Part shown: piece by piece, positions 10,601 to 17,273 of the stretch
Numbering within the stretch: the first letter of the stretch is position 1
How the letters are laid out: every line of letters begins with the position of its first letter
NCBI GenBank assembly: GCA_963205385.1
Contig: CAUJKE010000150.1
Span: forward strand, 1 to 36,906
DNA length: 36,906 bases
Reading direction: 5' to 3'
Source of the DNA: Planctomycetota bacterium
Lineage (GTDB): Bacteria; Planctomycetota; Planctomycetia; Pirellulales; Pirellulaceae
Translations under genes and position numbers: made by a program
The notes under the pieces: generated by a model
The model's database searches: none
What the model was told of the DNA's origin: nothing
What the model saw: only the letters and a program-made list of their open reading frames with translations

Positions 10601-11800
10601 CCTCGTCTGCTGACACGCCTGGGGCTGCAAATCGCGCAGTTCAATGAGCGGCGAGACCGCGAGCGTGAGCATCCCTTCCTGCCAGAGGGCATCGCGACAA
10701 GTCAGGGTGGGCAGCGACCATTGGCCTCCCCACTTCGCACTGGCCCAACCTTGAATGTGCAACGTGCGGCCGACGCCTTGGAGCGGTTCCTCAAACTCGA
10801 TGGCCAGGCTTTGCTGGTGGGATTCGTCACTGGGAGATATCGCCCATTCGAGTTCCTTTTCACCCAGCTTGACCGACGTAATCTGTATGTCGCCAGCGAC
10901 ATCGAACGTCAGTTGCTGGAGCGCCTCGTGAAAGATGTCCAGATCGACGGCGGCATCCACTTGCAACCCCTGAGGCTGCAAATCGTAGCTCACGGCCTGA
11001 CGCGAGAGGACATAACGACGGGTCTGGCGGAGCAGTTCATCGGCGACCAGGCTCAGCGTCGTGCGCGTGTCGCCGCCAAGTTCGACCAACCAACGTTGAC
11101 GTTTGTTATCCGCCGGCGCGCCTTCGTCCGCCGCCGGTGCAGGCATACGGGCGACGATGCCTCGCGTGACCAGCGGCGTCGTTCCCAGCGGCAAGTCCAA
11201 TTCCAGGCGTGCTGCGGGGCACGCCGGCGTGCGCAAGTCAAACACCAACGCCCCCGCTGGATCGCGGGCGCCGCGCAACGACCAGTCGAACAGTAACCGC
11301 GAAGTTCGCGGCAGGGCTGCGCCTGCTTCCGCGGGTTCTACAATCACGCTCAGTTGGCCTTCAGCGTTGCTCCCCAAGCGGGCCGGCGCACGGCGCGCGT
11401 CATCCCACTGCGGCGTCGCGATGGCCAGCGAACAGGGCTCCAGCCGGACCGTCGCGGACTCGGCGGCATTGCATTGAAGCTCAATTTGCGCTTGGCCAAT
11501 GAGGAGTCCCTGATCCAGTCGCGCGACGTACGAGGCGCTGGTCGTTCGCGCGCTCGCGCCGCCGGGACCGCTGGGTGCGGCGTTGATCGTATCGAGTAAC
11601 TGTTGAAACTCCTCGCGCTCGAGGATCATGTAGCCGGTGCCCATCTTGGCGAGTTGATCGACCGGCACATAGACGCGGCGATACTCGAGCGCCACCGGCG
11701 CGACCGTTGGCGCTGCCGGTTGCGCGGGGACGTGGCCGCTGGTCAATAGCAGCGCCAGTAAGCCCCAGGCGGCGAGGGCCAGTCGCCAGGCGTGACTCAT
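4643..11800 (-). CDS. Giant exported membrane-anchored protein, two fused units
   Basis: A 2385-residue protein I cannot assign to a named family. It begins with a signal peptide (MSHAWRLALAAWGLLALLL, then PAQPA). A short alpha-helical motif follows (VYVPVDQLAKM, then EREEFQQLLD), and then about 1100 residues that look like strings of beta-sandwich domains. Residues about 1163-1237 hold several membrane helices. At residue 1263 (base 8014) the chain starts again: a hydrophobic segment MTAVLLAALGLLVAGWSQAQ resembles a second signal peptide, then YVYLPKSFYEALYRD repeats the opening motif, and another ~1000 beta-rich residues follow. Membrane helices at about residues 2289-2360 end the chain. 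The protein therefore reads as two full-length units fused head to tail. The start ATG overlaps the stop of the upstream gene (ATGA), indicating translational coupling. The ectodomains should face the periplasm. No catalytic motif was recognised. Confidence 0.85.
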   Translation of the reverse strand: MSHAWRLALAAWGLLALLLTSGHVPAQPAAPTVAPVALEYRRVYVPVDQLAKMGTGYMILEREEFQQLLDTINAAPSGPGGASARTTSASYVARLDQGLLIGQAQIELQCNAAESATVRLEPCSLAIATPQWDDARRAPARLGSNAEGQLSVIVEPAEAGAALPRTSRLLFDWSLRGARDPAGALVFDLRTPACPAARLELDLPLGTTPLVTRGIVARMPAPAADEGAPADNKRQRWLVELGGDTRTTLSLVADELLRQTRRYVLSRQAVSYDLQPQGLQVDAAVDLDIFHEALQQLTFDVAGDIQITSVKLGEKELEWAISPSDESHQQSLAIEFEEPLQGVGRTLHIQGWASAKWGGQWSLPTLTCRDALWQEGMLTLAVSPLIELRDLQPQACQQTRLGPAPRGGETYQFQCYRADARLEIVAAEATPALQVREGLTLKWEEANLAARLITDVKASRGQCFEMQANVPAPWIIDAVETSPPELLQDWSFAPQPKSNQNLTLRFAQSVNAERGARVQIRAHRPVASQKATLRARQYQPLFWQDAAVDQRLVSVHADARQKLLLTGDAGLQRSDVTALSPLERSRLETTGSRVVFAEASAGPQFAMGLRPESPRYAAAAFTTAIVGPEHVTQTHRLVISPENTPVARVLVHFSPAQQSQLAWRKLDEQELLARQLDSAEQRQLALTDGETWELTLPHSYDAPFELSAQREVALPTNSPTTSVALASFPEAESQTGEVSVDSAGGAALVVEPKALKPLLPAEQATSESNRATFRYTPGQDQTLTVGLAAANEGRRALWAWKQNLICRAESSGTAVCSASYQIENHGAPNLHVQLPAEARPRFALVNDQRIALTASTTHELLLPLPMNTRYVNVALEYELPVELPTLYGRATLAWPTVEFPVLASQAQLWLPPEMALADSQAPNSMGWTAALGVRERLFGFLARPSELPPPSLFSRAAWELPFPAAPANSAAQARADRCWNALDQLLTTTHESSPAPTWGRWLQNYALLATDEAHGLLPLRVDAPRLAAVGIDAQTVLTGTDALAAGGEPPALRLHQAVADAGVAFVFHDDFVLLTSYNAPPASAAHRLDVSVHTGASPLISSAPLEQSSFITVAQWLAEPQPAHSPWPADSVTSSRELLAVGWQAYDVPTTGASTLPFVVYRPRDIQALAWGLFLVACAAALWWRQRRWKTLLFLTVLSGITALVLPAPLVPCATAFFLAMLASAAVMLLLPPRRGAARFEPLARNASSVSSSTSGAPKSPAMTAVLLAALGLLVAGWSQAQSPAAPANATPRDSAYRVLFPVNEDQQPANKYVYLPKSFYEALYRDAAAAKAIPRGWMLYAATYRAQLQWESVGEQLEMGNIVTSYDLEVFQPKANVTIALGRENVHPVDDRVSLDGEPIDVKWLEGGEGFAFNVEQPGRYRLELELQPTTRTIASREEIDFRIPTIARSRLLLRYPAEALGIQTPRAVGQSTQAAPGELQLELGPTTRLAIQWPVNQANASVSSDVETAQLMWWRIRPGSVVLDVHWKFKSSGQPLREIRLVTDPRLRLLPLSPDAPVAEQAVRDGDVQAIQLILKEPYPQELSLQTSFTLSGASGIGDLILPRVDAVADRTTRRWLAITAAPPLQAAIPQAAPHKPLATNEFATAWGSAELPQQAIALSSGDSRLIVHVEPQAPQFTARQALTYAVTAGEMRAELEALVNVTSGTLFQHRVLLPAGFEPVEASITAEGASREVRITRAAKDALMLSLPAGTSASYRLIVKAKADWPARSPWKLSLLELQGAEPPLAVFIERGPSVRVKLLDLEGLEALPPQDDQPAPADGFRRVALLRPLNATTKARELSLDVRPNHTELEAQQLTSLTRNNGDWQLDLDVRCKVLSGEVERLRFDAPADIPTSFRMNLPGRVEVVAIPGQSRPHLVVHLDEPQTGDFRLQLTAPLTTAPAERWQAPDIRILDAAHQESYVWLPARLDDQPIAWETPGLHAIDRPAELFADLPEDGQLFLAGGPRFQATIRRIERIAGVPQVRLADIHLHVAAGGQLVGAASFDLEPAGLANVTLEMPPSLEFIRALVDESPAIVQKRNARRWQILLRHEQLPQRLEVLFTSGGGFVWSGNEPLPLAAPALAQLPVERTLWTISSSNPHRQLSLADPNQTIDDVRHATFALKNATTMLERAAGLMAESGGPEATAWLSNWARNARPALAFVARDQLGDEPSSTLSAESQTLHRELEAVEEQWGATGLAEKVFANRAPPRSFVAVQRQWEQTSPGTIRAMLPGSASAIEVETRLQRSSPWMARAVAVLALLLLAAGLLWLLQMQAMREFVERAPHVIGVGLGLAWWLLLEPAGFGLVIALLFAASAWRWRWPRTGDLLPSPATRRAISSRSRS

Positions 11801-14800
11801 GATTCCGACTCCGCCGCCTGGCCAGCCATCGCCATGGGGCCCGCGGCCGTCGTGGCGTGCGAACCGTATTCAGGCCGCGGTTGCGAATCGCGCACGCGGC
11901 TGTCAATGCCAGAGGGGGCGGGAGTGCGCACGACGACTCCGGCAATTTCGCGCGGCCCCAAAATCGTTTTGAGCAGCCTGGCAAGCACGAGGCAAGCCAG
12001 TCCAACCACGGCGGCTTGCGCTATGATGGCGGCGAGCTCAGGGCTGGCCAGCGCAAACGCCACCAGGAACACGCCTGCAAATAGCAAGATCGCCGGGTGT
12101 CGCAACACCGGGAAATACAAGAGCGCCAGTCCGGCGACTAGCGCCATGCCAGAGCAAACGAGCAGCACGGTGCGACGAGCTTGGGTCCGCAGGGTCAATT
12201 GCTGGAGCGAACCGAAGCTGCTGAACAGATAAGCATTCGTGGCCTCTGGCAGTTCAGACTGATGCGAGGCCCCGATCCAACGCTCCAGTTCGTCCTGTGA
12301 GAGCGCACTCACCCGTCCGAAATACGCTCCGCGCCAGCGCCAATTCATATCCGCGGTCAAACGCGGCGGCGCGACGAGTAGATGCTCTTTATCCGGCAAA
12401 ATAAGTTGCCAATACGCGCGCCGCGCCTCGCTTCCGTTAATCACCTGCGGCGCCATGAGCTGCATTTCGCCGAGCGGGGGACGTCCCGCGGAAAAGTCGT
12501 ACCAGAGCTCAATCACCTCAGAAACCGGCTCCGGCCCGAGCGCCAGCGGCAACGACAGCGTCAACACGTCATCGCCATCCAGCGTCGCTTCGCTCACCCG
12601 CCGTCCATCGATCGCGACCGACAGATCCTGTTCGCGCGCTCCGGGAGGGAGTTTGATTTGGAGACGTTGGTTCGCGGTGGTAATCCGAAAGACGGCCCGG
12701 TCTTGCCGCTTGTCCGTGGACATCCAGGTTTGAATCCACATCTGCTCGACCGCCACCGCGCCGGTGCTTCCTGCGCGTTCGTGTTGAACTTGGAGCGCCA
12801 GTTGGTCTGCGGGGCCGGTATGTGTCCACTCACTCGCGCCGCGGCCGACGCGCTCGCTGCCAGCAGTCTTAATCCAACTCGTGTCCTGCGTCACGAGACG
12901 CAGCGCTGGATCATGCTCGACCGAAGCGGTCACGCTTGCGCCCAGGCGAGTTCCATCCAGCAAGGGAGACACCAACGGGAGCGACCACTGCCGCGCGCGG
13001 TCCTCCGCCGGCGGAGGCGCCAGCACCGCATAGCGGACGGTGAGTTCGAGCGGCCCAATGTGATCGCGCAATAAATCCACGCGCACCGCCAAGCGCGCAT
13101 CGTCGGGTTTGTCCGCGGCAGGCAACATCGAGACGGGCAGCAATTCGCCATCGAGCAGAACTTGAATGCGGCCGGCATCCCATAGCGACCGCGGAACCTC
13201 CAGATCGAGATGGCGCAGCGCCTCGAACGCAATCTGGTAATCGAGACGCTGGTCAACTTCCGCTTGCCGCTCGCCGAGCAGCACATTCACCTGCGACGAA
13301 ACCGTGAGCATCCGCTCGCGCACGCTCGCCGTGGCCACGAACCTGGCGGCGCCGCCTACCAGCTCGCGATAAACCAGCGGCGCTTGCTGCCGTTTCGGAA
13401 AGGGGAGCGTATCGGGGAGCGTGTCGGGAGTTAGCCCTTGCTGCTCGCTCGCGCGGGCGATGAGTTCGATATTGTCGGCCGGAACGATGAAAATGCTCCC
13501 CGGAGTAAGCATGGCTCCCACGGGACGCGGCAGGGTGACGTCGAGGCCGGCAATCGGCGGCGCCAGGTCGCGATGGGCTTGGACGCGCAGTTCGAATTCA
13601 CTCGCCGAGGATAGCGCGCTCGCCGCAATGGGAATCGCGAGCGGAGTCACTTTTGCGGTTAACAGCGACTCGCTCTGCACCAGATTTTCGGGACCGACAC
13701 GGTCGATCGTCCAACCGCTGAAGTCGTATTCCAAGGTGTAAATCTTTGCGCCGCGAACTTTGAACTTCAGCGTCGCATCGAGCCGCAACTGTTGAGCATC
13801 GACATACACGACATACGTTGGCTCGACGGAAACGCGCGTCTTCTTGGGAACCGTTTGAACCTTCAGCGAAAAAGGCTGCGCATCGAATTCAAACCTCGCC
13901 AGACTCTTGGCGGCGCTCGCCGGATCGGTCAAGCTGGGATCGTCCACTCGGCGGACATTCGCCCCCTCGGTCCACACGGCCGATTGCTCACCTTCGACGA
14001 CCAGGTCGATCGTGCCTGCTTGCTTGACCGCGTCGAGCACCTCGAAACCGCCGACTTCCAGCGGTTGCTCGGCGGCGATCGCGTCCCGCAGGTACTCCGC
14101 CGCGAGCAACGCCTCGATCGGACCGTTGGTCTTGGCGGCGAGTCGCACTTCCACCAATTGCACCGGCTGCTGCGTGACGGGATCGACCTCCGGCTCGAGC
14201 GCCGTGAACTGCAGGTTGGGTTGATCGAGCGAGACGAGCCGCATTCCCGGCGGCAACCGCACGACGAACGTTTCCAACGGTCCGCGGAGATTCTTGAGTT
14301 TGATCTTCGCCTCGCAGACGACCCGCCGTTTTCCCTCCAGGCGCACCGTGAGCGCCGTCGTCGCTTCGAGGAGTTGGCGCGTCAACGTCGGCGTTGACGA
14401 ACCGGCTCGCCAGGTGATTTGAAAATCGCTGGCGGGGCGATGCATTTCGATCAAGGAACCGCTGCCATCGGCCGTCACGGTGAGGACTTCTTCATTGCCG
14501 CGCCGTGAACAGGTAGCGATAGCGCGCGGCGCTGGGACGGCCAGGGTCAACGTGCCGCTGACCGCACTGGGCGCGGTCAGCGAGATTCGCGATTCCGCGC
14601 CGAGTTCTTGCACTTTCGCCAGGAACTTGCAACTCAGCGTGTGCTTACTCCCGGCCGGCGCGCGCATCCAGCAAACGTAGCCCTCCCCCGCAGCATCGAA
14701 TTCCAGAAACAACTCTCCTTCGCCTGTGTGCTGGGGAGGTTCGCGCAAGACGGAGTTGCCAAACCGGAGCGGGATTCGAACCCAAGCGTCTCCGGGGGCG

Positions 14801-15162
14801 TTGATCTCGATCGCGATCGTGACATCGAGCGCCGCGCTCGTCCCCTCAACTCGCCCGGTGATGTTCGTGCTTCCCAACGCAAAGGCGGGGACTTCGGAAT
14901 CGAGGCCTTGCGAGAGCTTGTAAAGACGCTGGAAATCCTCGAGCGTCATGTCCGGGACTTCGATGAGATCGCCATCTTTGTTCTTGAGATAGAACACTTT
15001 AGGCAAAGCCTCGCGGACGCCGGAAATTTTTGGCTTCACCTCGCTCGGCGGCGGCGCCTGGTTCGCTTCGCCTTGAGAGCTGGCGGTGCGCGGACACAGC
15101 GTGACGGCGGCTAACAGCGCAAGCGTGAACAACGACAGGCGCGAGCCGTTCGGCAGCGGCAT
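11797..15162 (-). CDS. Large exported beta-rich protein with C-terminal membrane helices
   Basis: A 1121-residue protein of unknown function, built like each half of the downstream giant. From the ATG at 15162 it has a clear signal peptide (RLSLFTLALLAAVTLCPRTASSQ). A VFYLKNKDGDLIEVPDMTLE / DFQRLYKL opening motif follows, then a long beta-strand-rich ectodomain, and three or four membrane helices at about residues 993-1070 (starting VLLVCSGMALVAGLALLYF). The tail is short and polar. A GTG at 15243 in the same frame would add 27 residues ahead of the signal peptide; I prefer 15162 because the signal then sits at the N-terminus. The stop overlaps the next gene's start by four bases, so the two are almost certainly one operon with linked roles, probably a complex in the inner membrane and periplasm. 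No enzyme motif was seen. Confidence 0.83.
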   Translation of the reverse strand: MPLPNGSRLSLFTLALLAAVTLCPRTASSQGEANQAPPPSEVKPKISGVREALPKVFYLKNKDGDLIEVPDMTLEDFQRLYKLSQGLDSEVPAFALGSTNITGRVEGTSAALDVTIAIEINAPGDAWVRIPLRFGNSVLREPPQHTGEGELFLEFDAAGEGYVCWMRAPAGSKHTLSCKFLAKVQELGAESRISLTAPSAVSGTLTLAVPAPRAIATCSRRGNEEVLTVTADGSGSLIEMHRPASDFQITWRAGSSTPTLTRQLLEATTALTVRLEGKRRVVCEAKIKLKNLRGPLETFVVRLPPGMRLVSLDQPNLQFTALEPEVDPVTQQPVQLVEVRLAAKTNGPIEALLAAEYLRDAIAAEQPLEVGGFEVLDAVKQAGTIDLVVEGEQSAVWTEGANVRRVDDPSLTDPASAAKSLARFEFDAQPFSLKVQTVPKKTRVSVEPTYVVYVDAQQLRLDATLKFKVRGAKIYTLEYDFSGWTIDRVGPENLVQSESLLTAKVTPLAIPIAASALSSASEFELRVQAHRDLAPPIAGLDVTLPRPVGAMLTPGSIFIVPADNIELIARASEQQGLTPDTLPDTLPFPKRQQAPLVYRELVGGAARFVATASVRERMLTVSSQVNVLLGERQAEVDQRLDYQIAFEALRHLDLEVPRSLWDAGRIQVLLDGELLPVSMLPAADKPDDARLAVRVDLLRDHIGPLELTVRYAVLAPPPAEDRARQWSLPLVSPLLDGTRLGASVTASVEHDPALRLVTQDTSWIKTAGSERVGRGASEWTHTGPADQLALQVQHERAGSTGAVAVEQMWIQTWMSTDKRQDRAVFRITTANQRLQIKLPPGAREQDLSVAIDGRRVSEATLDGDDVLTLSLPLALGPEPVSEVIELWYDFSAGRPPLGEMQLMAPQVINGSEARRAYWQLILPDKEHLLVAPPRLTADMNWRWRGAYFGRVSALSQDELERWIGASHQSELPEATNAYLFSSFGSLQQLTLRTQARRTVLLVCSGMALVAGLALLYFPVLRHPAILLFAGVFLVAFALASPELAAIIAQAAVVGLACLVLARLLKTILGPREIAGVVVRTPAPSGIDSRVRDSQPRPEYGSHATTAAGPMAMAGQAAESES

Positions 15163-15393
15163 GAAAGGTGGTTCGCGCACGGTGCATTTGGCGGAAGACG
15201 CCACTCCCTGTCTGCCGCATGTTCCGAAGAAAAGAAAAGTCACCCTTAGCCTTACAGTTTATCCAAACCGAACGCGCAACGAAAGTCGCGCACTACCCGC
15301 GAGAAGGGGAATAGGCTTAATTCAATAGGTTCGCTGCCGTTAAATACGGCGTTCGACTCTTAATCGTTCGCCCCGGCGGCGCGTGCTGCAGGC

Positions 15394-16218
15394 TTATTTC
15401 TCTTGCGCTGGGTCCATTTTGGCCAGATCCGTCCCAGTTTTCAACGTTTTCAGGAGTTGCGCTTGCAACTTGGGGGTGGCCGTGGCGACGATTTTGGGCT
15501 CCGCCAGGTCGAGCGGCGTCCCCTCCAGCGAAGTAATGACTCCGCCGGCTTCCAGCGCGATGAGCATTCCTGCGGCAATATCCCACCGTTGGACGCTCGT
15601 GGCCCAATAGCCATCGAATCGTCCGCAACCGACATAACAGAGATTGAGCGCCGCGGAGCCCATGCGGCGTAACGCCTGGCAACGGTGGAGGACTTCGATG
15701 AACCGGGTGACTTCCGCGGAACCGCGGGGAACGTTGGCTGCGAAACTCGCCGCGATCATCGCCGCTTCCAGGCTTTCGCAGTCACTGGTTTGCAGCTTTT
15801 CGCCGTTGAGCGTGGCCCCTGCGCCGCGCGCGGCGGCGAAGCATTCGTCGGCAGTGGGATCGTAAACAACCCCGCAGACGATCTCGCCTTGATGTTCCAA
15901 AGCGATGGAAACGGAGTAGTAAGGCAGGCCATGCACGTAATTCGTGGTGCCGTCGAGCGGATCCACCACCCAGCGAAACGGCGACGAACTCGCAGCGCCG
16001 GCGGACTTCGCGGCACTGAGATCTTCCTCACCTAAGAGGTCGTGATCCGGGTGCGCGGCGCGGAGCACGGCGAAAATTCTTTCCTGAGCGGCAATATCCG
16101 CTTCCGTCACCAGGTCGTGTCTCCCTTTTTCACGCCAGCGAATTCGACCTGCATACGCGCGCAGCACGTCACCCGCCTGGCGCGCGGCATCCTCACACAG
16201 CGGTAAAAACTCAACCAT
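15394..16218 (-). CDS. Inositol monophosphatase family protein
   Basis: A 274-residue member of the Mg-dependent, Li-sensitive phosphatase superfamily (IMPase/SuhB/CysQ type), of normal length. All metal-site signatures are present: DLVTEAD (residues 35-41), GEE at 63-65, the DPLDGTTN motif with Asp86 and Asp89, and WDIAAG with Asp213. These residues bind the metals and activate water to hydrolyse a sugar or inositol phosphate in the cytoplasm. The ATG at 16218 starts the conserved helix. The C-terminus carries about 25 extra polar residues. The gene is divergent from the structured RNA and gene at 16354-17264. It could act on inositol phosphate, fructose-1,6-bisphosphate or 3'-phosphoadenosine phosphate; sequence alone does not decide. 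Confidence 0.9.
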   Translation of the reverse strand: MVEFLPLCEDAARQAGDVLRAYAGRIRWREKGRHDLVTEADIAAQERIFAVLRAAHPDHDLLGEEDLSAAKSAGAASSSPFRWVVDPLDGTTNYVHGLPYYSVSIALEHQGEIVCGVVYDPTADECFAAARGAGATLNGEKLQTSDCESLEAAMIAASFAANVPRGSAEVTRFIEVLHRCQALRRMGSAALNLCYVGCGRFDGYWATSVQRWDIAAGMLIALEAGGVITSLEGTPLDLAEPKIVATATPKLQAQLLKTLKTGTDLAKMDPAQEK

Positions 16219-16353
16219 AAAGCCGTAACTTTCCCGAGTCAGAGTGATTGTTCGCGCCCTTTATCGTAGCGGCGCGACCGGCCATAAGAAACCCACGGAG
16301 CGTTCAGGTGGCAACGCCCCCGCCAGGCGAGTGGAAAATTTAACTGCGCGCTC

Positions 16354-16381
16354 TTGACAATTTTTAGAAGAAAACTATGGA
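16354..16381 (+). promoter_or_regulatory. Candidate sigma-70-type promoter
   Basis: A perfect -35 hexamer TTGACA lies at 16354-16359. With a 16-base spacer the -10 would be TATGGA at 16376-16381, which matches the consensus only in its first half. Transcription would begin near 16388 and immediately enter the structured region. The AT-rich spacer stands out from the GC-rich surroundings. Confidence 0.45.
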
Positions 16382-16403
16382 CAATGCCGTCGGCTTTGGT
16401 ATC

Positions 16404-16505
16404 ATCAGGGCCGTGGAGAAAATTATTCCTCTCCGCGATATACATTTCGGCCTCTTCTCTGTTCCGGCCCCGCTGTTTGCCTCGCTGCAAATGGCGGGGT
16501 TTTTT
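16404..16505 (+). ncRNA. Structured leader or small RNA with attenuator geometry
   Basis: The sequence can form GTGGAGA (16413-16419) with TCTCCGC (16430-16436), enclosed by GGCCG (16409-16413) with CGGCC (16448-16452). It ends in a strong terminator hairpin. Alternatively GGGCCG (16408-16413) can pair with CGGCCC (16465-16470); this pairing overlaps the CCCC of the terminator's 5' arm and would block it. The two folds exclude each other, as in riboswitch-like attenuators. The transcript would be about 115-120 bases, ending 33 bases before the ATG at 16539. I do not recognise a known RNA family: it is too short for typical 6S RNA and shows no SRP or tmRNA signature. An independent small RNA is the alternative. 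Confidence 0.45.
16468..16505 (+). terminator. Intrinsic terminator ahead of the gene at 16539
   Basis: CCCCGC (16468-16473) pairs with GCGGGG (16494-16499), and TTTGC (16476-16480) pairs with GCAAA (16487-16491), separated by a symmetric TG/TG internal loop and a six-base apical loop. Six Ts follow directly (16500-16505). This is a near-textbook intrinsic terminator. Its place between a promoter box and a coding start is what makes it notable. Confidence 0.8.
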
Positions 16506-16538
16506 CGTAAGCATTGTACCAAACGTATTTAGTATGTC

Positions 16539-17264
16539 ATGAGCAAATACTGGAATCTTCAAGGGACCATCGCGCGGGTCTCCCGCCACACGCTCGCTGG
16601 CCAGGTCGATGTCTCGTTTCCCTGGCGCGGATTTGAACCGGCGGCGGCGCCACGCGCAGGCGTCGCGCTGCTGAAGGTCTTCACGCGGGCCACGGCGCTC
16701 GATGCGCCTGAGACGCTTGTCGAGCACTACGATCGCGGCGTCGATCTGGTCGCGACCTATGCGCAAACGCCCGAGCGTAATTTTCGGCCGCAAGTCTATT
16801 GGCGCGTGATCGAACAGCCTGTGGATGCCGCCGCCGCAAGCGCCGGCTTGGAAGTTATCGTTTCCACGCAAACCAGTTTGCTCGATAGCCAACCGCTTGT
16901 CGCACTCGAAAGCGTTTTGCCCCCTGGAGAAGTCCAGTTGTGGTCCGCGCAAGGTGAACCGTTGACGGCATCGAGCGGCGTTTGGCAAACAGGCTCAGCG
17001 GCGGCTTGTGTGGTGCTCTTTCGCCCGCGAGATTGGTCGTTAAGTTACTGCGAGTTGGCGCAAGCGGCGGACATTTCCGCCATGCAGGTTGAATTGGGTG
17101 AATTTCCCAGCATCCGCTGGCAAATGTTTCCCGAGAGCCTGGAGAAAGGAGTCATTCGGCGCGGGCGAGTGCGCGGCGTCTTTTTGCCCCGCGAACAAGA
17201 CGAACAATTGGCCCGCGCCGCGTGGCGCGCGCTGGTCGACTCGCCGGACGTCCTCTCCGTGTGA
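16539..17264 (+). CDS. Conserved-looking protein of unknown function
   Basis: A 241-residue soluble protein that I do not recognise. It begins MSKYWNLQGTIARVSRHTL and has alternating hydrophobic strands (LEVIVSTQTSLLDSQPLVAL, ACVVLFRPRDWSLSYCELAQ), which suggest a mostly beta fold. There is no signal peptide, membrane helix or obvious catalytic motif. The C-terminal segment FPESLEKGVIRRGRVRGVFL leads into a short helix (QDEQLARAAWRALV). The overlapping minus-strand frame is Arg-rich and lacks protein character, so the plus strand is preferred. ATG at 16539 is chosen because the ATG at 16534 hits TGA after one codon. The gene has no Shine-Dalgarno sequence and sits behind the terminator described above, so readthrough control is plausible. 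It converges on the kinase with an 8-base gap. Confidence 0.72.
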   Translation: MSKYWNLQGTIARVSRHTLAGQVDVSFPWRGFEPAAAPRAGVALLKVFTRATALDAPETLVEHYDRGVDLVATYAQTPERNFRPQVYWRVIEQPVDAAAASAGLEVIVSTQTSLLDSQPLVALESVLPPGEVQLWSAQGEPLTASSGVWQTGSAAACVVLFRPRDWSLSYCELAQAADISAMQVELGEFPSIRWQMFPESLEKGVIRRGRVRGVFLPREQDEQLARAAWRALVDSPDVLSV

Positions 17265-17273
17265 CGCCGGTGG

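Larger units (their letters stand above)
16219..16538. other. 320-base divergent intergenic region with a structured RNA
   Basis: The left part (16219-16350) would hold the phosphatase promoter on the minus strand; no convincing -35/-10 pair was found there. The right part holds, in order on the plus strand, a TTGACA box, a structured transcript and an intrinsic terminator, described separately. The last 33 bases (16506-16538) lead to the ATG of the unknown gene and lack a Shine-Dalgarno sequence. Confidence 0.6.

Noticed and set aside
10232-11296. 354-codon plus-strand frame inside the giant gene
   Set aside because: It lacks signal, domain or ribosome site and lies wholly opposite a well-supported frame.
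14771-14783. tRNA T-arm-like motif GGGATTCGAACCC
   Set aside because: Only three stem pairs form, no cloverleaf was seen, and it is inside the signal-peptide giant gene in frame.
15337-15351. Small hairpin GCCGT-TAAAT-ACGGC after the phosphatase gene
   Set aside because: Five base pairs and no T-run; too weak to call a terminator.
16629-16639. tRNA T-arm-like motif GGATTTGAACC
   Set aside because: The flanking bases do not pair as a T stem, no acceptor or anticodon arm is present, and it lies in coding sequence.
16239-16988. 249-codon minus-strand frame opposite the unknown gene
   Set aside because: It is Arg-rich without domain character, would cover the structured RNA, and overlaps a plus-strand frame with better protein character.
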